The notes below the pieces were generated by a model, which was not told the DNA's origin, did no database searches, and saw nothing but the letters and a program-made list of their open reading frames with translations. Positions 1-7,854 of a DNA stretch of 64,000 bases are shown in pieces. Each line of letters starts with the position of its first letter. Position 1 is the stretch's first letter. Origin of the DNA: Faecalicatena_A orotica (GTDB lineage: Bacteria; Bacillota; Clostridia; Lachnospirales; Lachnospiraceae); the NCBI RefSeq assembly GCF_040545875.1, contig NZ_JBEPMR010000003.1, one strand, 5' to 3'. A program made the position numbers and the translations under genes.

Positions 1-11
1 TTATTTATCAT
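1..11 (-). CDS. Possible start of a divergent gene running off the left edge
   Basis: On the reverse strand an AAAGGAG ribosome binding site is followed, six bases later, by ATG at 11-9 and two further sense codons before the window ends. The layout (gene divergent from the FliB-like gene) is ordinary. Only about three codons are visible, so neither product nor reality can be established. Confidence 0.35.
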
Positions 12-139
12 TTTGAAATCTCCTTTCATTTTTATATTAGTATGTGTTGGATTTTTAACATCATACTGTTTTTCCGGAAGATAAAATGATATAATGTCAC
101 TATATATTTTTTGAATTTATTATAGAAGGGAATGGAAGT

Positions 140-1288
140 ATGCAGTATACAGCACCGCATTATTACAGCAGATTTAAATGCATTGCGGGAGAATGTCCGG
201 ACACCTGCTGTGCGGGATGGCAGATTGTGATTGATGACCGGTCACTGAAAAAATATAAGAGGCAGAAAGGTATCTTAAGAAACAGGCTGCACAACGAGAT
301 TGACTGGAAAGAAGGAACATTCCGGCAGTATGAGGGACGTTGTGCGTTTTTAAACGGGGATAACCTGTGCGACCTGTATCTGGAGGGCGGCAGCAAGATG
401 TTCTGCCGGACATGCAGAATGTATCCCCGGCATATCGAAGAGTTTGAAGGGCTGAAGGAAGTCTCTCTGTCGCTGTCCTGTCCGGCAGCGGCTGAACTGA
501 TTCTGGGAAGTGATGAACCGGTACGTTTTATTACAAAAGATGTGGAGAAAATGGCGGATGAGGAATATGAAGAATTCGATTATCTCCTTTTCACAAAGCT
601 TGAGGACGCAAGGGATCTGATCCTTAGGATCCTTCAGGACCGGAATATCAGAATTAATGTACGGTTTGCATTTGTACTTGCGTTAGCCCATGACCTGCAG
701 CAGAGAATCGATAAAAATGCGTTATATGAGGTCGACAGTCTAATCGAAAGATACCAGAACGAAAATGCTGTACGGTGGTTTGAGGACAGGGTGGCCTTAT
801 ACGAGCGTGACGGGAAAAGAGAAGAGAAGCGGATGAAATCGTTTAAGGCGGCATTCTCTGTTTTAGACGGACTGGAAGTATTGAAGGGTGACTGGACTTC
901 ATATCTTGAGAATGCCAAGGATACAATTTTTACGGCAGGTCCTGCTGTTCAGCCGGAAATACCGGATGGATTTGATGTACAGTGGGAGCAGCTGATGGTG
1001 TACTTTGTGTATACATATTTCTGCGGTGCAGTCTATGACCGGCAGGCATACAGCAAGATGAAATTTGCATTGATGGGGACACTTTTAATCAGGGAAATCA
1101 GCAGGGCCGTATGGATTCAAAACAAAAGAAGCAAGGCCGACCGGAATGCAGCAATGTGCGATCTCATGGAGGCCGCCAGACGTTATGCAAGAGAGATTGA
1201 ACATTCTGATTCCAATAAAAACATGGTGGAAGAACGGCTGAAAAACGAATCCAATTTTGGAATGGACTCGTTTTTGCAGATGTTTTAA
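140..1288 (+). CDS. fliB: FliB-like lysine-N-methylase (cysteine-cluster protein)
   Basis: A 382-residue protein of the flagellin lysine-N-methylase (FliB) family, which transfers methyl groups from S-adenosylmethionine to surface lysines. The family signature is visible: an N-terminal cluster CIAGECPDTCCAGW (about residues 14-27), then a second set around residues 68-92 ending CRTCRMYP, together suited to bind an Fe-S cluster. The length fits the family. The start follows GAAGGGAATGGAAGT; a TATAAT lies upstream at 90-95. There are no flagellar genes in the window, so the substrate may be another surface protein or a distant flagellin. The alcohol dehydrogenase follows after 18 bases and may be co-transcribed. 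Family assignment is firm, the substrate is not. Confidence 0.82.
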   Translation: MQYTAPHYYSRFKCIAGECPDTCCAGWQIVIDDRSLKKYKRQKGILRNRLHNEIDWKEGTFRQYEGRCAFLNGDNLCDLYLEGGSKMFCRTCRMYPRHIEEFEGLKEVSLSLSCPAAAELILGSDEPVRFITKDVEKMADEEYEEFDYLLFTKLEDARDLILRILQDRNIRINVRFAFVLALAHDLQQRIDKNALYEVDSLIERYQNENAVRWFEDRVALYERDGKREEKRMKSFKAAFSVLDGLEVLKGDWTSYLENAKDTIFTAGPAVQPEIPDGFDVQWEQLMVYFVYTYFCGAVYDRQAYSKMKFALMGTLLIREISRAVWIQNKRSKADRNAAMCDLMEAARRYAREIEHSDSNKNMVEERLKNESNFGMDSFLQMF

Positions 1289-1306
1289 AGATAGGAGGAG
1301 AAGTGT

Positions 1307-2356
1307 ATGAAGAATATGAAGGCGGTTGTTTATAAAGGCGATGGCATCATCCGTCTTGAAGACCGTCCGATCCCGGATATCCAGAAAGATACGGATGCAC
1401 TTGTCAAAGTCACCCTGACGACGATTTGTTCCAGCGATATACATATTAAGCATGGTGCTGTGCCCCGTGCAAGGAAAAATATCATTCTGGGGCATGAGTT
1501 TGTAGGTGAGGTTGTACGGGTCGGACATGATGTCAAAAAAATCCGCCCGGCTGACAGGGTGGCTGTAAACGTTGAGACTTTCTGCGGCAAATGCTATTTC
1601 TGTAAAAGAGGATATGTCAATAACTGTACTGACAAATACGGGGGCTGGGCGCTGGGGTGCAGGATTGACGGCGGACAGGCCGAATATGTCAGGATTCCTT
1701 TTGCTGATAACTGCCTGACAAAAATACCGGATTCCGTGAGTGACGAGGCGGCGTTGTTTACAGGCGATCTGCTGTCTACCGGATATTGGGCGGCTAAGAT
1801 GGCGGATATCAGGCTTTCAGATACGGTTGCCGTCATTGGTGCAGGTCCGGCCGGGATTGCTGTCATGAAATGTGTCGGCCTGTATAATCCTTCCCGAATC
1901 ATAGGAATTGATATTGATGACTCCAGGCTGGAACTTCTCCGAAAGAACAGGATTGCTGATGTTGTTCTGAATCCCCTGAGGGATGATGTGGAAAAAGTGG
2001 TTCGAGATATGACGGAGGGGCGCGGTGCAGATTCTGTGCTGGAGGTTGCCGGAAGTAAGGAAAGTTTTGAGACGGCCTGGAGGATTGCAAGGCCAAATGC
2101 AGTAGTCGGTGTTGTTGCGATGTATGAAGAAGATCAGGTTCTGCCTCTTCCGTCGATGTACGGGAAGAACCTTACATTCAAGACCGGAGGTGTAGATGCT
2201 TCTAATTGTGAGGAGATTCTGCGGCTGATTGAAAACGGCAAACTTGATACGGAATGTATGATTACACACCGGACGACGCTGGACCATATCATGGAAGCCT
2301 ACCAGATATTTGAAAATAAAGAGGACGGTATGATTAAATGTGCAGTCAGAGTATAA
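1307..2356 (+). CDS. Zinc-dependent alcohol dehydrogenase (MDR family)
   Basis: A 349-residue medium-chain dehydrogenase/reductase, expected to oxidise an alcohol or polyol with NAD(P)+ in the cytoplasm. The N-terminal GroES-like domain carries the catalytic-zinc ligands (Cys in TTICSSD, then GHEFVGEV) and a structural-zinc run with four cysteines (CGKCYFCKRGYVNNC). The Rossmann fold shows VIGAGPAGIAVMK near residue 178. An AGGAGGAG site six bases before ATG supports the start. It resembles sorbitol/threonine-dehydrogenase-like members, but substrate specificity cannot be read from sequence. It follows the FliB-like gene closely; no functional link is obvious. Confidence 0.85.
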   Translation: MKNMKAVVYKGDGIIRLEDRPIPDIQKDTDALVKVTLTTICSSDIHIKHGAVPRARKNIILGHEFVGEVVRVGHDVKKIRPADRVAVNVETFCGKCYFCKRGYVNNCTDKYGGWALGCRIDGGQAEYVRIPFADNCLTKIPDSVSDEAALFTGDLLSTGYWAAKMADIRLSDTVAVIGAGPAGIAVMKCVGLYNPSRIIGIDIDDSRLELLRKNRIADVVLNPLRDDVEKVVRDMTEGRGADSVLEVAGSKESFETAWRIARPNAVVGVVAMYEEDQVLPLPSMYGKNLTFKTGGVDASNCEEILRLIENGKLDTECMITHRTTLDHIMEAYQIFENKEDGMIKCAVRV

Positions 2357-2400
2357 CTGCTTTGGAACGGCCGTCATAGAAAAGAGATGACTCACAAAAG

Positions 2401-3204
2401 ATGACATTATATAAAAGAGTGATAAGCTTCTTTTTAGCGGTGCTGCTTACCATTTCTATGATTTTCTGGAGTTCGGGGTTCATTCTGAGCGATGAAAAAA
2501 GCATGGAAGTATACCAGGACATAAGAGAGTCACTGCCTGTAAAGGAAGACATAGATGTGCCGGAGCCCCCCCTTGAACGGAATTTGGATGAATCCATGAT
2601 GATCATCGAAACGGGTGAGCTTCCGGATTCATGGCAGCTGGAGGTGCCGATTGTATATCAGGAACCGGAGCTTCCGACAGGCTGCGAGTCCATCGCTCTG
2701 ACCATGCTCCTTATGTATGAGGGGTTCGAGCTGGGGAAGACGGATATTGCAGACGAATATCTCATTTACAGTGAAACCGGGGATTTCGCAGACGGATATG
2801 TGGGAAACCCCTATTCTTACGAGGGCGCGGGGTGCTTTCCACCATCTCTGGCCAGAACAGCAGAGAGATTCCTAGAAGAAAATGACTCTGAACTTCATGC
2901 AGAAAATATTTCGGGTAAGAGTCTGGGTGAATTGTGTTATTATGTGGCAAACGGCATCCCCGCTGCTGTCTGGTGCACAATGTATATGTCATATGATATA
3001 TGGCTGTATGAAGATGGGTTCGAGCAGGACGGAATCTGCTACAACTGGTATGAGAATGAACACTGCACAGTACTGACCGGCTATGATCTGGAGAACAGGA
3101 CGGTTACGATACACGATCCTTTGGAAGGCATTGTGGTGAGAGATATGGATGAATTCGAGTATATCTATGACGCCATAGGACGGTTTGCCCTTGTAATTCT
3201 GTAA
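2401..3204 (+). CDS. Exported C39-like cysteine peptidase
   Basis: A 267-residue protein with an N-terminal hydrophobic segment (about residues 8-28), so membrane-anchored or secreted, followed by a C39-like papain-fold domain. The likely catalytic set is Cys95 in PTGCES, His221 in NEHCTVLTGYD and Asp239 in IHDPLEG, with a preceding Gln in VYQEPELP for the oxyanion hole. Related proteins in Firmicutes are annotated only as C39 family peptidases; substrates are unknown and there is no ABC transporter or bacteriocin gene beside it. The ribosome binding site is weak. The last codons contain the probable promoter of the next gene. Confidence 0.75.
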   Translation: MTLYKRVISFFLAVLLTISMIFWSSGFILSDEKSMEVYQDIRESLPVKEDIDVPEPPLERNLDESMMIIETGELPDSWQLEVPIVYQEPELPTGCESIALTMLLMYEGFELGKTDIADEYLIYSETGDFADGYVGNPYSYEGAGCFPPSLARTAERFLEENDSELHAENISGKSLGELCYYVANGIPAAVWCTMYMSYDIWLYEDGFEQDGICYNWYENEHCTVLTGYDLENRTVTIHDPLEGIVVRDMDEFEYIYDAIGRFALVIL

Positions 3205-3219
3205 AACAGGTTCTAATAT
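3191..3219 (+). promoter_or_regulatory. Sigma-A-type promoter of the first D-Ala-D-Ala carboxypeptidase gene
   Basis: TTGTAA (3191-3196), a 17-base spacer and TAATAT (3214-3219) overlap the end of the C39 gene. Transcription would start near 3226, at the foot of the hairpin at 3224-3265. Confidence 0.5.
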
Positions 3220-3223
3220 CCGG

Positions 3224-3271
3224 CTCCCTTTACTATATTGGTAATAGACGATATAGCAGAGGGAGTTTTTT
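3224..3271 (+). promoter_or_regulatory. Terminator-like hairpin enclosing a ribosome binding site
   Basis: Arms 3224-3238 and 3251-3265 pair over 15 positions with one G-U wobble and one mismatch, and six T follow (3266-3271). The GAGGGAG ribosome binding site of the gene starting at 3273 lies in the right arm. It could terminate the upstream transcript, hide the ribosome binding site, or both. Confidence 0.6.
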
Positions 3272-3272
3272 C

Positions 3273-4529
3273 ATGAAATCAGTCCTGGCGTTAATTTTAA
3301 GTGCATTACTGTGCGTACAGAATGTATATGCAATGCCGGCAAAAGAGTATATTGCCTATGAAGATACTCAAAAGCAGGATCAGACTGCGCAGGATGAAAC
3401 GGATGCAGAGAATCCAGACGATACAGCAGAAGAAGGGGCAGATGCTTCCGGGCCTGAAGTCAGCGCACCGTCTGCCATTTTGATGGAAACATCAACCGGG
3501 GAAATCATTTATGAGAAAGACGCAGATACAGCACGCCCTCCGGCAAGTGTAACCAAGATCATGACAATGCTGCTCATATTTGATGCGATAGCAGATGGAA
3601 AAATCAAACTGGAAGATCAGGTGACCACTTCCGAATTTGCCGCATCAATGGGTGGTTCCCAGGTTTTCTTAGAGCCGGGTGAGACCCAGAGCGTTGACAC
3701 AATGCTTAAATGCATTTCTGTTGCAAGTGCCAACGACGCCTGTGTGGCAATGGCAGAATACATATCCGGAAGTGAAGAAGAATTTGTCAAACAGATGAAT
3801 GAACGTGCAAAAGGGCTTGGGATGGAGAATACTCACTTTGTGAACTGCAACGGGCTTGACACAGACGGGCATGTGACAACGGCCAGAGACATTGCTCTCA
3901 TGTCGCGTGAGCTTCTCACAAAATATCCCCAGATACACGACTACTGTATGATCTGGATGGAGAATATCACGCACACGACAAAGAAGGGAACAACGGAATT
4001 CGGCCTTACAAATACGAATAAACTGGTGCGCCAGTACGAGTATGCCACAGGCCTGAAAACAGGGTCAACGGGACTTGCAAAGTTCTGTGTATCTGCTTCG
4101 GCTAAGAAAAATGATATTGAACTGGTTGCAGTTATCATGGCGGCTGAAGATTCCAAAGCCAGATTCAGGGATGCAACCGCATTATTGAATTATGGATTTG
4201 GAAAATGTCAGTTATACAAAGATGAGAACCCCGGAAATTTGAAAGATATTGAGATAAAAGGCGGTGTACAGGAAAGTGTGCCGTGTGAGTATGGCAGCAC
4301 ATTCAGTTATCTGGATACGACCGGAGCCAATCTGGCCGGGATTACAAAGAAATTAAAGATGAAAAAAAGTCTGGATGCCCCTGTGAAAAAGGGCGACAAA
4401 GCAGGCAGCCTGATTTATGAATTAAATGGTAAGGAAATCGGGAAGGTCGATATTATTGTTACTAAAAATGTAAAGAAAGCCGGATTTACTGACTATTTGA
4501 AAAAAGTTCTGTCCAGATTCCGGACGTAA
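3273..4529 (+). CDS. dacF: D-alanyl-D-alanine carboxypeptidase (PBP5/DacF family), copy 1
   Basis: A 418-residue secreted serine carboxypeptidase that removes the terminal D-Ala from peptidoglycan stem peptides. It has a signal peptide ending near VYA (residue 20), an acidic low-complexity linker (about 30-65), and the penicillin-binding motifs SVTK (SxxK), SAN (SxN) and KTGST (KTG). A C-terminal PBP5-like domain follows. The ribosome binding site sits inside the hairpin described at 3224-3271, so translation may be controlled by RNA folding. A second, divergent copy lies at 7855-9132. No strong terminator follows, only a GC-rich hairpin at 4546-4568 without a T tract. Confidence 0.9.
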   Translation: MKSVLALILSALLCVQNVYAMPAKEYIAYEDTQKQDQTAQDETDAENPDDTAEEGADASGPEVSAPSAILMETSTGEIIYEKDADTARPPASVTKIMTMLLIFDAIADGKIKLEDQVTTSEFAASMGGSQVFLEPGETQSVDTMLKCISVASANDACVAMAEYISGSEEEFVKQMNERAKGLGMENTHFVNCNGLDTDGHVTTARDIALMSRELLTKYPQIHDYCMIWMENITHTTKKGTTEFGLTNTNKLVRQYEYATGLKTGSTGLAKFCVSASAKKNDIELVAVIMAAEDSKARFRDATALLNYGFGKCQLYKDENPGNLKDIEIKGGVQESVPCEYGSTFSYLDTTGANLAGITKKLKMKKSLDAPVKKGDKAGSLIYELNGKEIGKVDIIVTKNVKKAGFTDYLKKVLSRFRT

Positions 4530-4622
4530 GGCTTTCACGGACCGATGCCGTGCAGCGGGGGCACGGCACGGTGCAGATAGTAACAATAAATCTATTACCA
4601 TCATTCCGGTGTAAAGAAAAAA

Positions 4623-4651
4623 TTGAATTTCATAGTAAAAAATGGTAGGAT
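4623..4651 (+). promoter_or_regulatory. Promoter candidate of deoC
   Basis: TTGAAT (4623-4628), 17-base spacer and TAGGAT (4646-4651), about 60 bases before the deoC start. The -10 is imperfect. Confidence 0.45.
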
Positions 4652-4711
4652 AGTTAAGTGATACAGGGAATACAATAAATTGTATACAAGTATACCAAGA
4701 GGAGAGAGAAC

Positions 4712-5395
4712 ATGGATTACTCAAAAATGATTGATCATACAATATTAAAACCAGATGCTTCAAAGGCAGAAGTGGAAAGACTCTGCCGGGAGGCAATAGA
4801 ATATGGATTTTGTTCAGTATGTGTAAATTCCAGTTTTGTGTATTATTGTGCACAGCTTTTAAAAGGCAGCGATGTGAAAGTGTGCACGGTTGTTGGATTC
4901 CCGCTCGGGGCCATGTCTACTGAGGGGAAAACGGCAGAGACACTTACGGCTGTCAATGACGGCGCACAGGAAATTGATATGGTAGTGCACATAGGTATGG
5001 TGAAGAGCAGGGAATGGGAGTATGTGAAACAGGATATCGAGTCTGTCGTGGAAGCAGCAGGAGGCAATGCGGCCGTAAAGGTGATTCTTGAGACCTGTCT
5101 TTTGACAGATGAGGAGAAAATCAGGGTGTGCCAGATTGCGAAAGAAGCAGGGGCTGCCTTTGTAAAAACTTCAACTGGTTTTTCGACCGGAGGTGCGACG
5201 GTACATGATGTGGCCCTGATGAGAAAGACTGTAGGCCCTGTCATGGGAGTGAAAGCATCCGGGGGAATCCGCACGCTGGAGACAGCGAAGAAACTGACTG
5301 CGGCGGGAGCGGACCGTCTGGGGACAAGTTCGGGGGTTAAGATTGTTAAATCTCAGAAAGCGGAAGAAGTGAAAGCTGAGAGGATGAAATCATGA
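4712..5395 (+). CDS. deoC: Deoxyribose-phosphate aldolase
   Basis: A 227-residue cytoplasmic TIM-barrel aldolase that splits 2-deoxyribose 5-phosphate into glyceraldehyde 3-phosphate and acetaldehyde, the last step of deoxynucleoside salvage. The Schiff-base lysine is in VKTSTGFSTGGAT (about Lys152), with the second lysine in GVKASGGIRT. Full family length. The start follows AGAGGAGAGAGAAC. The stop overlaps the start of the metallophosphoesterase gene (ATGA), so the two are translationally coupled. No other deo genes are adjacent. Confidence 0.95.
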   Translation: MDYSKMIDHTILKPDASKAEVERLCREAIEYGFCSVCVNSSFVYYCAQLLKGSDVKVCTVVGFPLGAMSTEGKTAETLTAVNDGAQEIDMVVHIGMVKSREWEYVKQDIESVVEAAGGNAAVKVILETCLLTDEEKIRVCQIAKEAGAAFVKTSTGFSTGGATVHDVALMRKTVGPVMGVKASGGIRTLETAKKLTAAGADRLGTSSGVKIVKSQKAEEVKAERMKS

Positions 5396-6273
5396 TAAAG
5401 ACACTTCTGATCTTGTGTGCCGTGTGCCTCCTGCTGTTCCTGATCTTGATAGCGGAAGGGAGACGAGAACTTAAGTTCTTTAAAGTGACCAGATACAAGT
5501 TAAACGTACCCAAATTTAGAGCATTAGATTCGGCTAAAAAGGTGATCCTGCTGGCAGATCTGCATAATAAAGTGTATGGTACAAAAAATGGGGAACTTCT
5601 GGACGCAGTCCGCAGGGAAAAGCCTGATATGATCCTTGTCCCGGGAGATATGCTTGTAGGTAAGGACAAGGTATATTATAAGGAAGCAATGGAGTTTATG
5701 GCGCAGCTTCCGTCAATAGCGCCTGTTTACTACAGCCTCGGGAATCATGAACAGCGCATGAAAGAGGATCCGCAGAAATACGGAGACAGTATTTTCCGGG
5801 AATATAGGGATAAATTGAAAGAATCAGGGGTTATTTTTCTGGAAAATGAGATGGCAGAGTGTATGATGGACAGGCTTCCTGTGAGGGTTTTGGGGATTGA
5901 GCTTCCCATGAGTACATATGAGAAGTTTAAGAGGCATGATGTTTCAGCCAGGGATATAGAGGACTGCATTGGAAGAAGTGAATCAGATAAATACCAGATA
6001 CTGCTTGCACATAATCCGGCATTTTTTCCTGCATATAAAAATTGGGGGGCAGACCTGACGGTTTCCGGCCACCTTCATGGCGGGATCATCCGTATCCCCG
6101 GCCTTGGCGGGATTATCACGCCTCAATTTGTACTCTTCCCTAAGTACTCAGGGGAGCTGACCGTGGAAGGGGAACAGGCCATAGCAGTGAGCCGCGGGCT
6201 TGGAACACATACAGTCAATCTCAGGTTCTGCAATTATGCCGAGGTTGTAGTAATCGAACTGATTCCATCCTGA
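5392..6273 (+). CDS. Membrane-anchored metallophosphoesterase
   Basis: A 293-residue calcineurin-type phosphoesterase. One N-terminal membrane segment (about residues 3-21) is followed by the metal-binding motifs LADLHN, GDM, GNHE and SGHLHGG, with AHNP supplying a further ligand. This resembles the YkuE/YaeI group that acts on phospholipids or UDP-sugar lipids at the membrane, but the substrate is not defined by sequence. It overlaps deoC by four bases. A perfect 12-bp inverted repeat (6293-6322) lies just behind the stop. Confidence 0.85.
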   Translation: MIKTLLILCAVCLLLFLILIAEGRRELKFFKVTRYKLNVPKFRALDSAKKVILLADLHNKVYGTKNGELLDAVRREKPDMILVPGDMLVGKDKVYYKEAMEFMAQLPSIAPVYYSLGNHEQRMKEDPQKYGDSIFREYRDKLKESGVIFLENEMAECMMDRLPVRVLGIELPMSTYEKFKRHDVSARDIEDCIGRSESDKYQILLAHNPAFFPAYKNWGADLTVSGHLHGGIIRIPGLGGIITPQFVLFPKYSGELTVEGEQAIAVSRGLGTHTVNLRFCNYAEVVVIELIPS

Positions 6274-6292
6274 CCACCTGTTACTGTTCAAT

Positions 6293-6322
6293 CCCATCCT
6301 GTCATTACGCTGACAGGATGGG
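6293..6322 (+). repeat. Perfect 12-bp inverted repeat without T tract
   Basis: The arms 6293-6304 and 6311-6322 are exactly complementary around a six-base loop. It lies between the phosphoesterase stop and the scpA promoter. No T run follows on either strand, so it is not a textbook terminator. Confidence 0.7.
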
Positions 6323-6353
6323 AGCCGTAACACGGATTCCCTCTAAGTATGAC

Positions 6354-6382
6354 TTGTACAATCGCGGGAATTCCCGTATAAT
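6354..6382 (+). promoter_or_regulatory. Sigma-A-type promoter of scpAB
   Basis: TTGTAC (6354-6359), 17-base spacer, consensus TATAAT (6377-6382). Expected transcription start near 6389, 30 bases before the scpA start codon, which rules out starts further upstream. Confidence 0.75.
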
Positions 6383-6419
6383 AGAATACAGTGCGAAAAA
6401 ATGCCCGGAGAGTGAAAGA

Positions 6420-7163
6420 ATGGGAATACCAGTAAAGTTAGAAGTGTTCGAAGGCCCACTGGACCTTTTATTACATTTGATAGATAAGAATAAGATTGAT
6501 ATTTATGATATCCCGATCGTCGGGATAACGAACCAGTATATGGATTATATCCGTGATATGCAGCATGAAGACCTGAATATCATGAGTGAATTCCTTGTAA
6601 TGGCAGCTACGCTGCTGGATATCAAATGTAAAATGCTCCTTCCCAAAGAGGTGAATGAGGAGGGAGAGGAAGAAGACCCCCGTAAGGAACTGGTGGAACA
6701 GCTTCTTCAATATAAACTATATAAATATATGGCGTATGAACTCAAAGACCGCCAGATCGATGCAGACCAGGTTCTCTACAAAAGCCCGACGATTCCGGAG
6801 GAAGTGAAGGGATATGTGGAACCGGTAGATATAGACCTGCTTTTGGACGGTCTGACCCTGACAAGGCTGAACCGTATATTCAAAGAGGTCATGAGGCGGC
6901 AGGATGATAAGATAGATCCCGTAAGAAGTAAGTTCGGGAAGATTGAGAAAGAAGAGGTTCCGCTGCCTGTCAAACTGAATTATGTAGAGGACTATGCAAA
7001 GTCACATAAGAGGTTCAGCTTCCGGCAGCTTCTGGAGCAGCAGGTAAGCAGGATGCATGTCGTAGTGACATTTCTGGCAGTACTGGAATTGATGAAGATG
7101 GGGACCATTCGGGTAGAACAGGAGGATACATGCGGGGATATCATGATTGACTCGCTGATTTGA
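6420..7163 (+). CDS. scpA: Segregation and condensation protein A
   Basis: The kleisin subunit (247 residues) of the SMC-ScpA-ScpB condensin, which compacts and helps segregate chromosomes. The N terminus KLEVFEGPLDLLLHLI is the diagnostic family start, and the C-terminal winged-helix region that contacts the SMC head is present. The frame is open upstream to 6318, but the scpA promoter lies at 6354-6382 and GGAGAG precedes the ATG at 6420, so this start is preferred. scpB follows at once, as in most Firmicutes. Confidence 0.92.
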   Translation: MGIPVKLEVFEGPLDLLLHLIDKNKIDIYDIPIVGITNQYMDYIRDMQHEDLNIMSEFLVMAATLLDIKCKMLLPKEVNEEGEEEDPRKELVEQLLQYKLYKYMAYELKDRQIDADQVLYKSPTIPEEVKGYVEPVDIDLLLDGLTLTRLNRIFKEVMRRQDDKIDPVRSKFGKIEKEEVPLPVKLNYVEDYAKSHKRFSFRQLLEQQVSRMHVVVTFLAVLELMKMGTIRVEQEDTCGDIMIDSLI

Positions 7164-7180
7164 AAGGGATGGAAGAGGAT

Positions 7181-7750
7181 ATGGAAATTGAAAAACTGCA
7201 GGGTATCATCGAAGCAATCCTTTTTACAATGGGGGATTCTGTAGAGCTGGGTAAGATTGCTGCAGCGATTGAACATGATGAGGACACAACGAAAAAGATT
7301 ATACATAATATGATGGACAGATACGAACAGGAGAATAGAGGAATCCGTATTATTGAACTTGGGGATTCTTTTCAGATGTGTACAAAAAAAGAAGTGTATG
7401 AATATCTGATCCGGATAGCAAAGCAGCCGAAAAAATATGTCCTGACGGACGTGCTGCTGGAAACGCTGTCTATCATTGCCTATAAGCAGCCGGTTACGAA
7501 GCTTGAGATTGAGAAGATCCGTGGGGTGAAATCGGACCATGCCGTTAACAAGCTCGTGGAGTATGGACTCGTGGAGGAAGTCGGCAGGATGGATGCACCG
7601 GGCAGGCCGCTTTTATTTGGTACTACGGAGGAATTCCTGCGCAGATTCAGCGTACAGTCTCTGGATGAACTTCCGGTCATTAATCCGGAACAGGTGGAAC
7701 ACTTTAAAGAAGAGGCAGAAGATGAGGCACAGCTGAAGCTGGATATATAA
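7181..7750 (+). CDS. scpB: Segregation and condensation protein B
   Basis: A winged-helix dimer that binds ScpA in the condensin complex; about 189 residues from this start. Family features include EAILFTMGDSV at the N terminus, the conserved TLSIIAYKQPVTK segment and GRPLLFGTT. The frame is open back to a TTG at 7160, overlapping the scpA stop, and there is another ATG at 7169. ATG 7181 is chosen because GGAAGAGG precedes it and homologues begin at this point; the call is uncertain by a few residues. It is co-transcribed with scpA. Confidence 0.9.
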   Translation: MEIEKLQGIIEAILFTMGDSVELGKIAAAIEHDEDTTKKIIHNMMDRYEQENRGIRIIELGDSFQMCTKKEVYEYLIRIAKQPKKYVLTDVLLETLSIIAYKQPVTKLEIEKIRGVKSDHAVNKLVEYGLVEEVGRMDAPGRPLLFGTTEEFLRRFSVQSLDELPVINPEQVEHFKEEAEDEAQLKLDI

Positions 7751-7854
7751 GGTGAATTTACCGGAAAGTACTGCTGTTCGGGAAAAATGAGGTTCTAATA
7801 CGGTAAAGTTACACATAAATACTAATAATATAGTATGGTGTGGAGTGCTTTATC

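Noticed and set aside
1817..2407. 196-codon open frame on the reverse strand inside the alcohol dehydrogenase gene
   Set aside because: No ribosome binding site and no family resemblance; its composition is that of a shadow of the coding strand.
4546..4568. GC-rich hairpin after the first carboxypeptidase gene as a terminator
   Set aside because: Eight-bp stem is real, but no T tract follows; too weak to call.
6318..6419. N-terminal extension of scpA by 34 residues
   Set aside because: A good promoter (6354-6382) lies inside it, and ScpA homologues start at the ATG at 6420, which has its own ribosome binding site.
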